The notes: a model not told the origin generated them from the letters alone. A stretch of 13,740 nucleotides of DNA from an uncultured beta proteobacterium (GCA_903843315.1 CAIMPQ010000032.1:1-13740), one strand, 5' to 3'; positions 1-7,236 are shown, counted from the first letter of the stretch. Numbers and translations are program-made.

Positions 1-24
1 ATTAAGGGCTTAGTACTGAATTAC

Positions 25-101
<77 letters not shown>

Positions 102-113
102 TCTGAAGCTGAA

Positions 114-143
114 ATTCTACCATTTTTTAGGGGTCTCTGTCGA
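114..143 (-). promoter_or_regulatory. Sigma-70 promoter of the initiator tRNA
   Basis: Read on the minus strand, a -35 TCGACA (138-143, 5 of 6 to consensus) is followed by an 18-base spacer and a -10 TAGAAT (114-119, 5 of 6). Transcription would start near 107, a few bases before the mature tRNA 5' end at 101, which is a typical distance for a stable RNA gene. The assignment rests on hexamer match and position only. Confidence 0.65.
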
Positions 144-180
144 GGTTTTCCTGTAAATGACGCTTAAACAAGCGGCTTTT

Positions 181-211
181 TGGGGGAAATTCTGAATTTA
201 AAGAGCCCCCA
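181..211 (+). promoter_or_regulatory. Hairpin-forming inverted repeat upstream of kup
   Basis: TGGGGG (181-186) can pair with CCCCCA (206-211), and inside it AAATT (187-191) pairs with AATTT (195-199) around a CTG loop, leaving an asymmetric bulge at 200-205. In RNA this would make an 11-pair stem ending one base before a strong AAGGAG (213-218). It lacks a following T run, so it does not look like an intrinsic terminator. A 5' UTR structure or a protein-binding inverted repeat are both possible. A similar element occurs at 7129-7156. Pairing is seen directly; a function is inferred. Confidence 0.35.
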
Positions 212-212
212 T

Positions 213-255
213 AAGGAGTAACATATTGCCACGCAACAACACGCTAAGGTTATGA
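213..255 (+). other. Possible leader ORF of kup with strong RBS
   Basis: A near-perfect Shine-Dalgarno AAGGAG (213-218) stands too far (38 bases) from the kup ATG to serve it. Seven bases after it is a TTG (226-228) opening a 9-codon frame, MPRNNTLRL, that stops with TGA at 253-255, one base before the kup start codon at 257. This is the geometry of a translationally coupled leader peptide. The frame is not kup's own, so it is not an N-terminal extension. It could equally be chance, because the ORF is very short and the start codon is not ATG. Confidence 0.3.
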
Positions 256-256
256 G

Positions 257-2197
257 ATGTCTATTAGTAATCCAGAGTTTTCTAGTTCATCACTGTTAAA
301 TCCAGTGGAGGTCAGTGGACCAGAGGGCGAGCATAAAAAAAGTCTCGGTGTAATGATGCTTGCGGCAATTGGCGTGGTTTTTGGCGACATTGGTACCAGC
401 CCACTTTACGCCCTTAAAGAGTGTTTTGATCCCCATCACGGTATTGCCTATTCCCAAGAAGCGCTTTTTGGCGTTATCTCAATGATGATCTGGGCTTTGA
501 TTTTGGTTGTAACAGTGAAGTATGTTTTGTTTGTGATGCGTGCAGACAATAAAGGTGAGGGCGGAGTCCTTTCGCTCATGGCCTTAGCTTTACGCTCTTT
601 TGATAGCAAGTCAAAAGGATATTTTTTCTTCATGATTATGGGTATGCTCGGCGCTTGTATGCTTTTGGGTGAGTCAGTGATTACCCCTGCCATCTCTGTT
701 TTATCTGCAGTAGAAGGTATTGAGATTGCAACTCCTGGTTTGCATAAGTTCATTATCCCAATTTCACTCATTATTTTGGTTGCCCTATTTCTGATTCAGA
801 AATATGGAACAGCTGCAGTCGGTAAATTATTTGGACCAATTACTCTTGCGTGGTTTTTTACGTTGGCAGCTTTGGGCGCTTGGAATATCGGGGATGCCCC
901 ACAAATCATTGCTGCTATTAACCCCATGTATGCAATTGATTTTGTAGCACTGCACCCAACTACCGCTTACATTGTGATGGGCGCAGTTGTTCTGGTGGTT
1001 ACGGGTGTTGAGGCACTTTATTTAGACATGGGTCACTTTGGGCGATCACCGGTGAGATACGCTTGGCTAATCGTAGTCTTACCAAGTCTGTTGATTAATT
1101 ATTTAGGTCAAGGTGCATTGGTTCTCTCTAACCCGGAAGCCATTACTAATCCTTTTTATCTGATGGTTCCTGAGTGGGCTCTTTGGCCTGTAGTTGGATT
1201 AGCTACAGCTGCAACAGTGATTGCATCGCAGGCGGTTATCTCCGGAGCTTATTCATTGGTGAGTCAAGCGATTTTGTTGGGTTTTATGCCACGGATGAAT
1301 ATTTTGCATACCTCTGATTCTGAGCAGGGACAAATTTATATTCCAATTGTGAATTGGGCTTTATTATTTATGGTGGTGGTTACCATCATTGAGTTTAGAG
1401 AGTCCGTTAATTTAGCGGCAGCATATGGTATTTCTGTAACGTCAACCATGCTCATCACCACTATTTTATTGGCGGTGGTGATGTTCCGTGAATGGAAGAT
1501 GAATTTTTTTGTTGTGGCCTTTATCACTGCCTCTTTCTTTATAGTGGATTTCGCTTTCTGGTCCGCAAATCTGATTAAGCTTAAGGATGGCGGTTGGTAT
1601 CCACTAGCGTTGGGACTATTTTGCTTTACCTGTTTGATCACTTGGTATCGGGGTCGTCAAATTCTACGTAAACGCGCAGTTGAAGAGGGTATTAAGTTGG
1701 GCAGTTTTATCGAATCCCTATTGCAGCACCCGCCGCATCGTGTTGAAGGCACTGCAGTTTTCTTGACAGCACACGTTGATTACCTGCCGGTATCCTTCTT
1801 ACATAACCTCAAACATAATCATGTTCTTCATGAGAGAGTCTTCTTTTTGAAGGTAAGTATTTGGGATGTGCCGTATGTTAATGACAGTGAGCGACTCACT
1901 TTAAAAGACTTGGGTGGAAATATATTTGTAGTGCGTGCGATTTATGGCTTTAAAGAAACGCCAGATATGGGCTCAATTATTCATTTAATTGAAACTCACT
2001 TCGATATGAAGTTTGACATGATGAATACCTCTTTCTTCCTCTCGCGCGATACCATCGTTCCTTCTCCAATACCAGGAATGGCTCTGTGGCGCGAGCGACT
2101 CTTTTGCTGGATGTATCAAAATGCTGGACGTCAATCAGACTTCTTTAAAATTCCTGCGAATCGTTTGGTTGAATTGGGCGCGAAGGTGGAAATTTGA
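257..2197 (+). CDS. kup: Kup/TrkD family low-affinity potassium uptake protein
   Basis: Inner-membrane K+ uptake system of the KUP/HAK/KT family, believed to work as a K+/H+ symporter. The signature GDIGTSPLY is at residues 43-51, NKGEGG at 98-103 and GESVITPAISVLSAVEG from 138. Three acidic residues implicated in transport in E. coli Kup (D23, E116, D408) match here by context and spacing as D44, E139 and D431. The hydrophobic part, with about 12 membrane segments, spans roughly 30-460; a soluble cytosolic domain fills about 465-646. At 646 aa it is slightly longer than E. coli Kup (622), mostly through an N-terminal tail. The ATG is preceded by AAGG (246-249) at 7 bases. No convincing sigma-70 promoter was found upstream, but a hairpin and a possible leader ORF are present. 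The stop overlaps or abuts the next gene. Confidence 0.96.
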   Translation: MSISNPEFSSSSLLNPVEVSGPEGEHKKSLGVMMLAAIGVVFGDIGTSPLYALKECFDPHHGIAYSQEALFGVISMMIWALILVVTVKYVLFVMRADNKGEGGVLSLMALALRSFDSKSKGYFFFMIMGMLGACMLLGESVITPAISVLSAVEGIEIATPGLHKFIIPISLIILVALFLIQKYGTAAVGKLFGPITLAWFFTLAALGAWNIGDAPQIIAAINPMYAIDFVALHPTTAYIVMGAVVLVVTGVEALYLDMGHFGRSPVRYAWLIVVLPSLLINYLGQGALVLSNPEAITNPFYLMVPEWALWPVVGLATAATVIASQAVISGAYSLVSQAILLGFMPRMNILHTSDSEQGQIYIPIVNWALLFMVVVTIIEFRESVNLAAAYGISVTSTMLITTILLAVVMFREWKMNFFVVAFITASFFIVDFAFWSANLIKLKDGGWYPLALGLFCFTCLITWYRGRQILRKRAVEEGIKLGSFIESLLQHPPHRVEGTAVFLTAHVDYLPVSFLHNLKHNHVLHERVFFLKVSIWDVPYVNDSERLTLKDLGGNIFVVRAIYGFKETPDMGSIIHLIETHFDMKFDMMNTSFFLSRDTIVPSPIPGMALWRERLFCWMYQNAGRQSDFFKIPANRLVELGAKVEI

Positions 2198-2200
2198 GGA
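2196..2200 (+). promoter_or_regulatory. RBS deciding the start of the exported coiled-coil gene
   Basis: GAGGA at 2196-2200 overlaps the kup stop codon and lies 8 bases before the ATG at 2209. It favours that ATG over the upstream TTG at 2194, which itself overlaps the kup TGA and has no ribosome-binding site at the right distance. The arrangement implies translational coupling to kup. Confidence 0.6.
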
Positions 2201-2208
2201 TAGTACTC

Positions 2209-2700
2209 ATGCGCTCAAAAATATTCTTTGGAATCTTTTTGGTAGCCTGTTCTTTAAGTGGCTTGGTCTTGGCGACCCCTGCGGAAGAGGCTGAGCTTGA
2301 GCAGTTGGATAAGATTGAGCAGGAGCTAGAGACGCAACGAGACTGGGCAAAATATCGTTGGGGAAAAGCATCATCAGAGTGCTACAAAAATTACTGGGTC
2401 AACTATTGCATCAGTAGTGCCAGAGCCCAATATCGCAAAGAGATTGATCCTATTACTCAGCAAGAGACCGCATTGCATGAAGTGCAGCGTAAATTACGTA
2501 AAAACATCAAAGACCAAGATGATCAGAAACGTGCTGCTGAGCGTGCTTCTCCAGAGAAAGCGGCTGAACGCGCTGATAATCAACGTGAGTTTACTGAGAA
2601 GCAAAAAGATGCAGCTCAAAGGGCTGCGGATTTAGAGCAACGCCGTAAGGATGCACCTAAGCGTGCTCAAGAAAATAAAGCTGGCACACAGCTAGATTGA
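2209..2700 (+). CDS. Small exported charged coiled-coil protein, function unknown
   Basis: I do not recognise a named family. From ATG 2209 it is 163 aa; a TTG at 2194 would add five residues ahead of the signal peptide and is less likely. Residues 1-22 look like a Sec signal peptide: basic start (MRSK), hydrophobic core and a V-L-A type cleavage site before T23. LVAC at 11-14 also fits a lipobox, so a lipoprotein cannot be excluded, although hydrophobic sequence continues after that Cys. The mature part is highly charged. It has a Glu-rich helix (about 25-45), a central stretch with C58 and C67 in the pattern ECYxxxxVNxC, then a long Arg/Lys/Glu/Ala/Gln-rich helical region to the end, probably coiled coil and reminiscent of the TolA stalk only in composition. 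I recall similar CxxxxxVNxC periplasmic proteins in Burkholderiales, without a known role. It probably acts in the periplasm and is cotranscribed with kup. Confidence 0.8.
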   Translation: MRSKIFFGIFLVACSLSGLVLATPAEEAELEQLDKIEQELETQRDWAKYRWGKASSECYKNYWVNYCISSARAQYRKEIDPITQQETALHEVQRKLRKNIKDQDDQKRAAERASPEKAAERADNQREFTEKQKDAAQRAADLEQRRKDAPKRAQENKAGTQLD

Positions 2701-2748
2701 TTTCTACTCAATATTTTTTATTTACTCATTTAATTATTAGGCACACAC

Positions 2749-4113
2749 TTGGCTAAAGTCAAAACGATTTATATCTGTCAGTCATGCGGCGGAACTTCTG
2801 CTAAATGGCAGGGTCAGTGCCCATCCTGTCAGGCCTGGAATACCCTGGAAGAGGGTTTGCCTGAAGTGAGTTCGAATTCTCGTTTCCAAGGCTTGGCTCA
2901 ATCGCTACCAAGGCAAAAGCTTTCTGCAATTACTGCTGAGGACTTACCCAGATTTAGTACTGGGGTAGAGGAGTTTGATCGCGTATTAGGTGGTGGCTTG
3001 GTGCCCGGTGGTGTAGTGCTTTTAGGTGGCGACCCTGGTATTGGTAAATCTACCTTACTGCTGCAAGCTTGTGCGGAGATGAGTGCTGCGGGTATGAACG
3101 TGCTGTATAGCAGCGGAGAAGAATCTGCTGCACAAATTGCCTTACGTGCAAAACGCATTGCGCTTGATGCACCCCAACTGGAAGTCTTGGCGGAGATTCA
3201 GCTGGAGAAGCTGATTTCAATTATGGATACCGTGAAGCCCCAAGTCTTGGTGGTGGACTCGATTCAGACCTTGTATTCAGAGGTATTGAGCTCTGCTCCA
3301 GGTTCTGTAGCGCAAGTACGAGAGTGTGCCGCTCAACTCACAAGAGCGGCAAAATCTAGCGGCATCTGTGTATTGATGGTTGGGCACGTCACTAAAGATG
3401 GTCATTTAGCGGGTCCTCGAGTTCTAGAACATATTGTGGATACCGTCTTATATTTTGAAGGTGATACCCATTCTTCATTCCGCCTAGTTCGCTCGATTAA
3501 GAATCGCTTTGGCGCAGTCAATGAGCTGGGTGTCTTTGCGATGACTGAAAAGGGTCTACGTGGAGTTACTAATCCTTCGGCGATTTTCTTGTCACAACAT
3601 GAGCAGATGGTCCCAGGCGCTTGTGTGTTGGTTACGCAAGAAGGTAGCAGGCCACTTCTAGTGGAAATACAGGCACTGGTGGATACCGCGCATGTACCAA
3701 ACCCCCGTCGCTTAGCTGTTGGTCTCGAACAGGCGCGTTTAGCAATGCTCTTAGCTGTGTTGCACCGTCATGCAGGAATCGCTTGCTTTGATCAAGATGT
3801 CTTCTTAAATGCGGTAGGGGGTGTCAAAATCTCGGAGCCAGCTGCTGACTTAGCAGTTCTTCTAGCCATCCAATCCTCAATTCGGAATCGTGCGTTACCT
3901 AAAGAACTGATCGTGTTTGGCGAAGTGGGTTTGGCTGGGGAGATTCGTCCTTGTCCGCGAGGTCAAGAGCGTTTAAAAGAAGCAGCAAAACTCGGTTTCA
4001 CTGTCGCCATCATTCCAAAAGCCAATATGCCTAAGACAAAAATCCCGGGGCTAAAGCTCATTCCAGTTGAGAGAATAGACCAGGCGATTGCAGCGGCAGC
4101 AGAATTAGGTTAA
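2749..4113 (+). CDS. radA: DNA repair protein RadA (Sms)
   Basis: RecA-like ATPase that processes recombination intermediates, promoting branch migration and unwinding together with RecA. An N-terminal C4 zinc finger uses C10, C13, C24 and C27. The ATPase core has Walker A GGDPGIGKST (92-101, K99), Walker B VLVVDSIQT ending at 173, and the RadA-specific KNRFG motif (250-254). The C-terminal part from about 270 is the Lon-like domain, which in this family is a DNA-binding scaffold rather than a protease; here it reads EPAADLAVL where Lon carries its active-site Ser. Length (454 aa) is standard. The start is TTG at 2749, giving the family-typical beginning MAKVKTIYICQSCGG; only a weak AGG (2739-2741) precedes it. 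The 48-base AT-rich gap before it shows no clear promoter, so it may be read from kup. It ends 16 bases from the convergent prmB stop. Confidence 0.97.
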   Translation: MAKVKTIYICQSCGGTSAKWQGQCPSCQAWNTLEEGLPEVSSNSRFQGLAQSLPRQKLSAITAEDLPRFSTGVEEFDRVLGGGLVPGGVVLLGGDPGIGKSTLLLQACAEMSAAGMNVLYSSGEESAAQIALRAKRIALDAPQLEVLAEIQLEKLISIMDTVKPQVLVVDSIQTLYSEVLSSAPGSVAQVRECAAQLTRAAKSSGICVLMVGHVTKDGHLAGPRVLEHIVDTVLYFEGDTHSSFRLVRSIKNRFGAVNELGVFAMTEKGLRGVTNPSAIFLSQHEQMVPGACVLVTQEGSRPLLVEIQALVDTAHVPNPRRLAVGLEQARLAMLLAVLHRHAGIACFDQDVFLNAVGGVKISEPAADLAVLLAIQSSIRNRALPKELIVFGEVGLAGEIRPCPRGQERLKEAAKLGFTVAIIPKANMPKTKIPGLKLIPVERIDQAIAAAAELG

Positions 4114-4129
4114 TTGCTAGGCAAGGCAT

Positions 4130-5026
4130 TTAATGCAGATCTTCTGCCTGAATCAGTAATACTTGTTCTTCGCCTGCAGACACTTCCATCCAAATGGCTG
4201 GGATTTGTGGGAAAGCCCTTTTGAAGTTCTCATACTCATTACCAATCTCAATCAGAATGGCGCCTCGCTCAGATAGGTAATCGGGTGCTAAAGCAATAAT
4301 GCGTCGAATGAGATCCATGCCATCATCGCCACCTGCTAAAGCTAAAGCTGGCTCAGCGTGATATTCGGCTGGAAGCGTATTCATTGAATTTGCATTCACA
4401 TAAGGGGGGTTGCAAATAATGAGATCAAACAGATTCTCTTCATTGGGTTCGGGTAATGCATTCCACAAATCACCGCTCAATAGCTCTACTTGCGAATTCA
4501 ATCCATGACGGTCTACATTGCGTGCTGCTACTGATAGGGCGGGCATACTAATATCACAAGCGCTCACATGAATATCAGGGCAGGACAGGGCCAATAAAAT
4601 CGCTAATGAGCCGTTACCAGTACACAGATCAAGCGCTTTACCGTCAGCAGGCAACCAAGGCTCTAATGAGCCATCCACTATTAACTCTGCTATCCAAGAG
4701 CGCGGAACAATACTTTGCTCGCTACAGAAAAAAGGCACCCCCATTAACCAGGCTTCACCCAAGATGTAAGCAAGCGGTTTGCGCGTGGAAATTCTTTCGT
4801 CTGCTACGGCTAGAGCTGTAAGCAGCTGTTCACTTGTCAAAGATACTTCTAAGTGATCTAAAGCCTCTGTGGGGCTGAGGTTCAATTGCTTGCTAACGAT
4901 CCATAACGCTTCGCTATGCGCGTCGATGGCGCCATGGCCATAGTGCAATGTTGCAGCCTCTAGTTTTTGTGCAATTTGATCAATGCACTGATTCACTGTA
5001 AGAGATTGCTGAGGCTCAGGGTCCAT
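4130..5026 (-). CDS. prmB: 50S ribosomal protein L3 glutamine methyltransferase PrmB
   Basis: SAM-dependent N5-glutamine methyltransferase acting on ribosomal protein L3 during ribosome assembly, in the cytoplasm. An N-terminal helical domain carries HYGHGAIDAHSEALW (28-42), characteristic of PrmB rather than of the release-factor enzyme PrmC. SAM motif I is DLCTGNGSLAI (133-143). The catalytic NPPYV, which positions the substrate glutamine, is at 206-210. EPALALAGGDDGMDL (225-239) is also typical. Length is 298 aa against 310 in E. coli. It is the last gene of the dapD-dapE-prmB operon, 37 bases after dapE. No good Shine-Dalgarno is visible before the ATG at 5026; upstream frames close quickly, so the start is reasonable but not proven. 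No hairpin with a T run follows. Confidence 0.94.
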   Translation of the reverse strand: MDPEPQQSLTVNQCIDQIAQKLEAATLHYGHGAIDAHSEALWIVSKQLNLSPTEALDHLEVSLTSEQLLTALAVADERISTRKPLAYILGEAWLMGVPFFCSEQSIVPRSWIAELIVDGSLEPWLPADGKALDLCTGNGSLAILLALSCPDIHVSACDISMPALSVAARNVDRHGLNSQVELLSGDLWNALPEPNEENLFDLIICNPPYVNANSMNTLPAEYHAEPALALAGGDDGMDLIRRIIALAPDYLSERGAILIEIGNEYENFKRAFPQIPAIWMEVSAGEEQVLLIQAEDLH

Positions 5027-5063
5027 GATGGAGTGTAGTTAATTGAAAAAAGGCATTTCAGCT

Positions 5064-6215
5064 TCAAGCCACAAGATGCTCAAGCGTTTTGCGATAAATA
5101 TTTTTGAGGGGCTCTACATTATCGATGATGACACATTCATTAATTTTGTGACTTGTTGCATTTAAGGGGCCAAACTCTACAACCTCTTTGCAAATCTTAG
5201 AGATAAAACGGCCATCGCTGGTGCCACCAGTAGTTGAGAGCTCAGCTTCAAGCTGGGTTTCTGCTTTGATGGCTTTTCGCAATGCACCCGCTAACTCACC
5301 GTCACCAGTTATAAAAGGGCTGCCACCTAAGTGCCAATCGATTTCAAAATCCAGTCCAGCATCTTTGAGAATTTTTTCAACACGCTCACGAAGTTGCTCT
5401 GGCTTACTTTCAGTGGAGAAGCGGAAGTTGAATTCAATGGTTAATTCACCAGGAATGATGTTGTTCGCCCCAGTTCCTGAATGAATATTGGATATCTGAA
5501 AGCTGGTAGGTTGAAAGTATTGATTCCCTTTGTCCCACTCGGTCTCTACTAAAGCAGAAATCGCAGGTGCAGTAAGGTGAATCGGATTTTTGCCTAAATG
5601 TGGGTAAGCAATATGCGCTTGAATCCCTTTAATCTTCAACTTGCCAGACAGAGATCCACGACGACCATTTTTGATCATGTCGCCAAGTCGATCTACAGAG
5701 GTTGGTTCACCAATCACGCAGTAGTCCAAACGCTGACCCTGTTTTAGCAAACGCTCACACATGATGACGGTGCCATCTTTAGCGGGACCCTCCTCATCGC
5801 TAGTAATGAGAAAGGCAATAGAGCCTTTATGATTTGGGTGTTGAATAATGAATTCTTCTGTAGCCACTACAAAACCAGCTAGAGAGGTTTTCATATCTGC
5901 AGCGCCACGACCATAGAGCATGCCATCGCGGATGGTAGGTGTAAAAGGATTGCTATCCCATTTTTCTAGCGGACCGGTTGGCACAACATCGGTATGTCCA
6001 GCAAACATCAAGACTTTGCCTTGATCGCCAGACTTCCCCTTTTTGATTGCCCATAAGTTCGTTACCTGAAAATTTTCAGGCCCACTTACTACGCTCTCAG
6101 TGTGAAAACCGATCGCTTGCAGTCGTTTCGTAATTAACTCTTGGCAACCACCATCGGCTGGGGTTACTGAATGGCAGGCGATGAGAGCTTCAGTAAGCTC
6201 AAGCGTGGCGCTCAT
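5064..6215 (-). CDS. dapE: Succinyl-diaminopimelate desuccinylase DapE
   Basis: Dinuclear zinc hydrolase of peptidase family M20 that removes succinate from N-succinyl-LL-2,6-diaminopimelate, giving LL-diaminopimelate for lysine and peptidoglycan. Expected metal ligands and catalytic residues are all present: H74 in FAGHTDVVPTGP, D107 in GRGAADMK, the catalytic base E141 and ligand E142 in SDEEGPA, E170 in GEPT, and H356 in ATSHKINE near the C-terminus. The NGRRGSLSG segment after residue 182 begins the dimerisation (lid) domain. Length 383 aa compares with 375 in E. coli. It follows dapD by 18 bases and precedes prmB by 37, so the three are surely cotranscribed. The ATG at 6215 gives the usual short N-terminus; no strong ribosome-binding site is seen, consistent with coupling to dapD. 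Confidence 0.97.
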   Translation of the reverse strand: MSATLELTEALIACHSVTPADGGCQELITKRLQAIGFHTESVVSGPENFQVTNLWAIKKGKSGDQGKVLMFAGHTDVVPTGPLEKWDSNPFTPTIRDGMLYGRGAADMKTSLAGFVVATEEFIIQHPNHKGSIAFLITSDEEGPAKDGTVIMCERLLKQGQRLDYCVIGEPTSVDRLGDMIKNGRRGSLSGKLKIKGIQAHIAYPHLGKNPIHLTAPAISALVETEWDKGNQYFQPTSFQISNIHSGTGANNIIPGELTIEFNFRFSTESKPEQLRERVEKILKDAGLDFEIDWHLGGSPFITGDGELAGALRKAIKAETQLEAELSTTGGTSDGRFISKICKEVVEFGPLNATSHKINECVIIDNVEPLKNIYRKTLEHLVA

Positions 6216-6233
6216 GGATGATGGATTCTTTAT

Positions 6234-7061
6234 TTAGTCGCGAAGTAATTCGTTAATAGCGGTTTTTGCTCTGGTTTGCGCATCCACTTTCTTCACGATG
6301 ATTGCGGCATACAGACTGTATTTGCCACACGCAGAAGGAAGTGAGCCAGGAACAACCACTGAACCTGCTGGCACACGGCCGTAATGCACTTCACCGGTTT
6401 CACGGTCATAAATTTTAGTGCTTTGGCCGATATAGACGCCCATGGAGAGAACAGCGTTCTCTTCAATCACTACGCCCTCCACCACTTCAGAGCGAGCTCC
6501 AATAAAGCAGTTGTCTTCGATGATGACTGGTCCAGCTTGAATTGGCTCCAAAACGCCACCAATACCCACGCCACCAGAAAGATGCACGTTTTTACCGATT
6601 TGGGCGCATGAGCCTACTGTTGCCCAAGTGTCTACCATCGTGCCTTCACCTACATAAGCGCCAATATTGACGTAAGAGGGCATGAGAACGGCATTTTTGC
6701 CAATAAATGACCCGCGGCGAGCTACGGCAGGGGGTACTACCCGAAAACCGCCAGCAGCAAAATCCGCTGCGGTGTAATTTTGGAACTTACTAGGAACCTT
6801 ATCGTAGAACTGGGTATATCCACCAGCGCCCATGGGAATGTTGTCTTCAAGGCGGAAAGAGAGCAGAACAGCCTTCTTAACCCATTGATTTACCTCCCAC
6901 TGACCAACGCTGCGGCGTTCAGCCACACGAATGGTGCCTGCGTTCAGGCCTTCCAAGACGGCGTTTACAGCATTACGGACGTCCCCTGGTGCGCTATCTG
7001 GGGAGAGGTTTGCACGGTTTTCCCAGGCTTGTTCAATGATGTTTTGTGGTGATTGGCTCAT
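6234..7061 (-). CDS. dapD: Tetrahydrodipicolinate N-succinyltransferase DapD
   Basis: Transfers succinate from succinyl-CoA to tetrahydrodipicolinate, committing the succinylase branch of diaminopimelate/lysine synthesis; a cytoplasmic homotrimer in this family. An N-terminal helical domain (1 to about 100) is followed by hexapeptide repeats of a left-handed beta helix (about 105-240), seen as recurring [IV]G-x-[NG] steps. D144 in MVDTWATVG and E192 in GARSEVVEGV correspond by context and by identical 48-residue spacing to active-site residues of E. coli DapD (D141, E189). Length is 275 aa against 274 in E. coli. It is the first gene of the dapD-dapE-prmB operon, behind a good promoter. The ATG at 7061 lacks a clear Shine-Dalgarno. 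dapC, which often precedes dapD in Burkholderiales, is not here; the divergent smc operon is instead. Confidence 0.97.
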   Translation of the reverse strand: MSQSPQNIIEQAWENRANLSPDSAPGDVRNAVNAVLEGLNAGTIRVAERRSVGQWEVNQWVKKAVLLSFRLEDNIPMGAGGYTQFYDKVPSKFQNYTAADFAAGGFRVVPPAVARRGSFIGKNAVLMPSYVNIGAYVGEGTMVDTWATVGSCAQIGKNVHLSGGVGIGGVLEPIQAGPVIIEDNCFIGARSEVVEGVVIEENAVLSMGVYIGQSTKIYDRETGEVHYGRVPAGSVVVPGSLPSACGKYSLYAAIIVKKVDAQTRAKTAINELLRD

Positions 7062-7088
7062 GCTTTTTAGTTAACTATCAGATTGTTA

Positions 7089-7103
7089 AGGGATTTTGTC
7101 CCT
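7089..7103 (-). repeat. Small hairpin in the dapD leader
   Basis: AGGGA (7089-7093) and TCCCT (7099-7103) form a 5-bp stem with a 5-base loop. It falls in the predicted 5' UTR of dapD, about 28 bases before the ATG. It is short, has no T run after it, and could be fortuitous. Confidence 0.3.
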
Positions 7104-7118
7104 GAAGGTAGATTTATC

Positions 7119-7147
7119 ATTATATAGATGGGGGAAAATCGCGTCTA
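7119..7147 (-). promoter_or_regulatory. Sigma-70 promoter of the dapD-dapE-prmB operon
   Basis: On the minus strand a -35 TAGACG (7142-7147, 4 of 6) is separated by 17 bases from a perfect -10 TATAAT (7119-7124). Transcription would start near 7112, giving a leader of about 50 bases before the dapD ATG at 7061. An inverted repeat TGGGGG/CCCCCA (7129-7156) straddles the spacer and the -35, so a factor binding it would compete with RNA polymerase. That regulatory idea is inference. Confidence 0.55.
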
Positions 7148-7156
7148 AGCCCCCCA
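7129..7156. repeat. G5/C5 inverted repeat between dapD and smc
   Basis: TGGGGG (7129-7134) faces CCCCCA (7151-7156) across 16 bases. The flanks resemble the element at 181-211 upstream of kup: both start TGGGGGAAA and end with AG followed by C's and A. It overlaps the dapD promoter spacer and -35. Whether it is a binding site, an RNA structure or coincidence cannot be told from one window. Confidence 0.35.
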
Positions 7157-7159
7157 AGC

Positions 7160-7189
7160 TTGCTATCATCTTCCCACTTTAGCTGTAAA
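7160..7189 (+). promoter_or_regulatory. Weak candidate promoter for the smc operon
   Basis: TTGCTA (7160-7165, 4 of 6 to the -35) and TGTAAA (7184-7189, 4 of 6 to the -10) are 18 bases apart, about 48 bases before the smc GTG. The match is mediocre, but a promoter must lie in this 175-base gap unless smc is read from elsewhere, since dapD upstream is on the opposite strand. Confidence 0.22.
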
Positions 7190-7236
7190 TTTTTCTATCC
7201 TTTATTTGAACCTCTTTTTTCCCTGCAAAGTACGCC

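Noticed and set aside
213..218. AAGGAG as the ribosome-binding site of kup itself with an upstream start
   Set aside because: It is 38 bases from the kup ATG, and the frame opened by the TTG at 226 is not the kup frame and closes at 255.
102..256. A c-di-AMP (ydaO-type) riboswitch controlling kup
   Set aside because: Such riboswitches control K+ transporters in other phyla, but the region is too short and only a simple hairpin is seen, without the conserved ydaO core.
2194..2208. TTG at 2194 as start of the exported coiled-coil protein
   Set aside because: It overlaps the kup TGA, has no well-placed ribosome-binding site and places extra residues before the signal peptide; ATG 2209 has GAGGA at 8 bases.
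2701..2748. A radA promoter in the AT-rich gap
   Set aside because: A TTGATT at 2697 exists, but the -10 candidates at 16-17 bases match only 3 of 6; not enough to call.
4114..4146. Terminator hairpins between radA and prmB (TTGC-TAG-GCAA; GCAGA-TCT-TCTGC)
   Set aside because: Stems are only 4-5 pairs with no T run, and the second lies in the prmB coding end.
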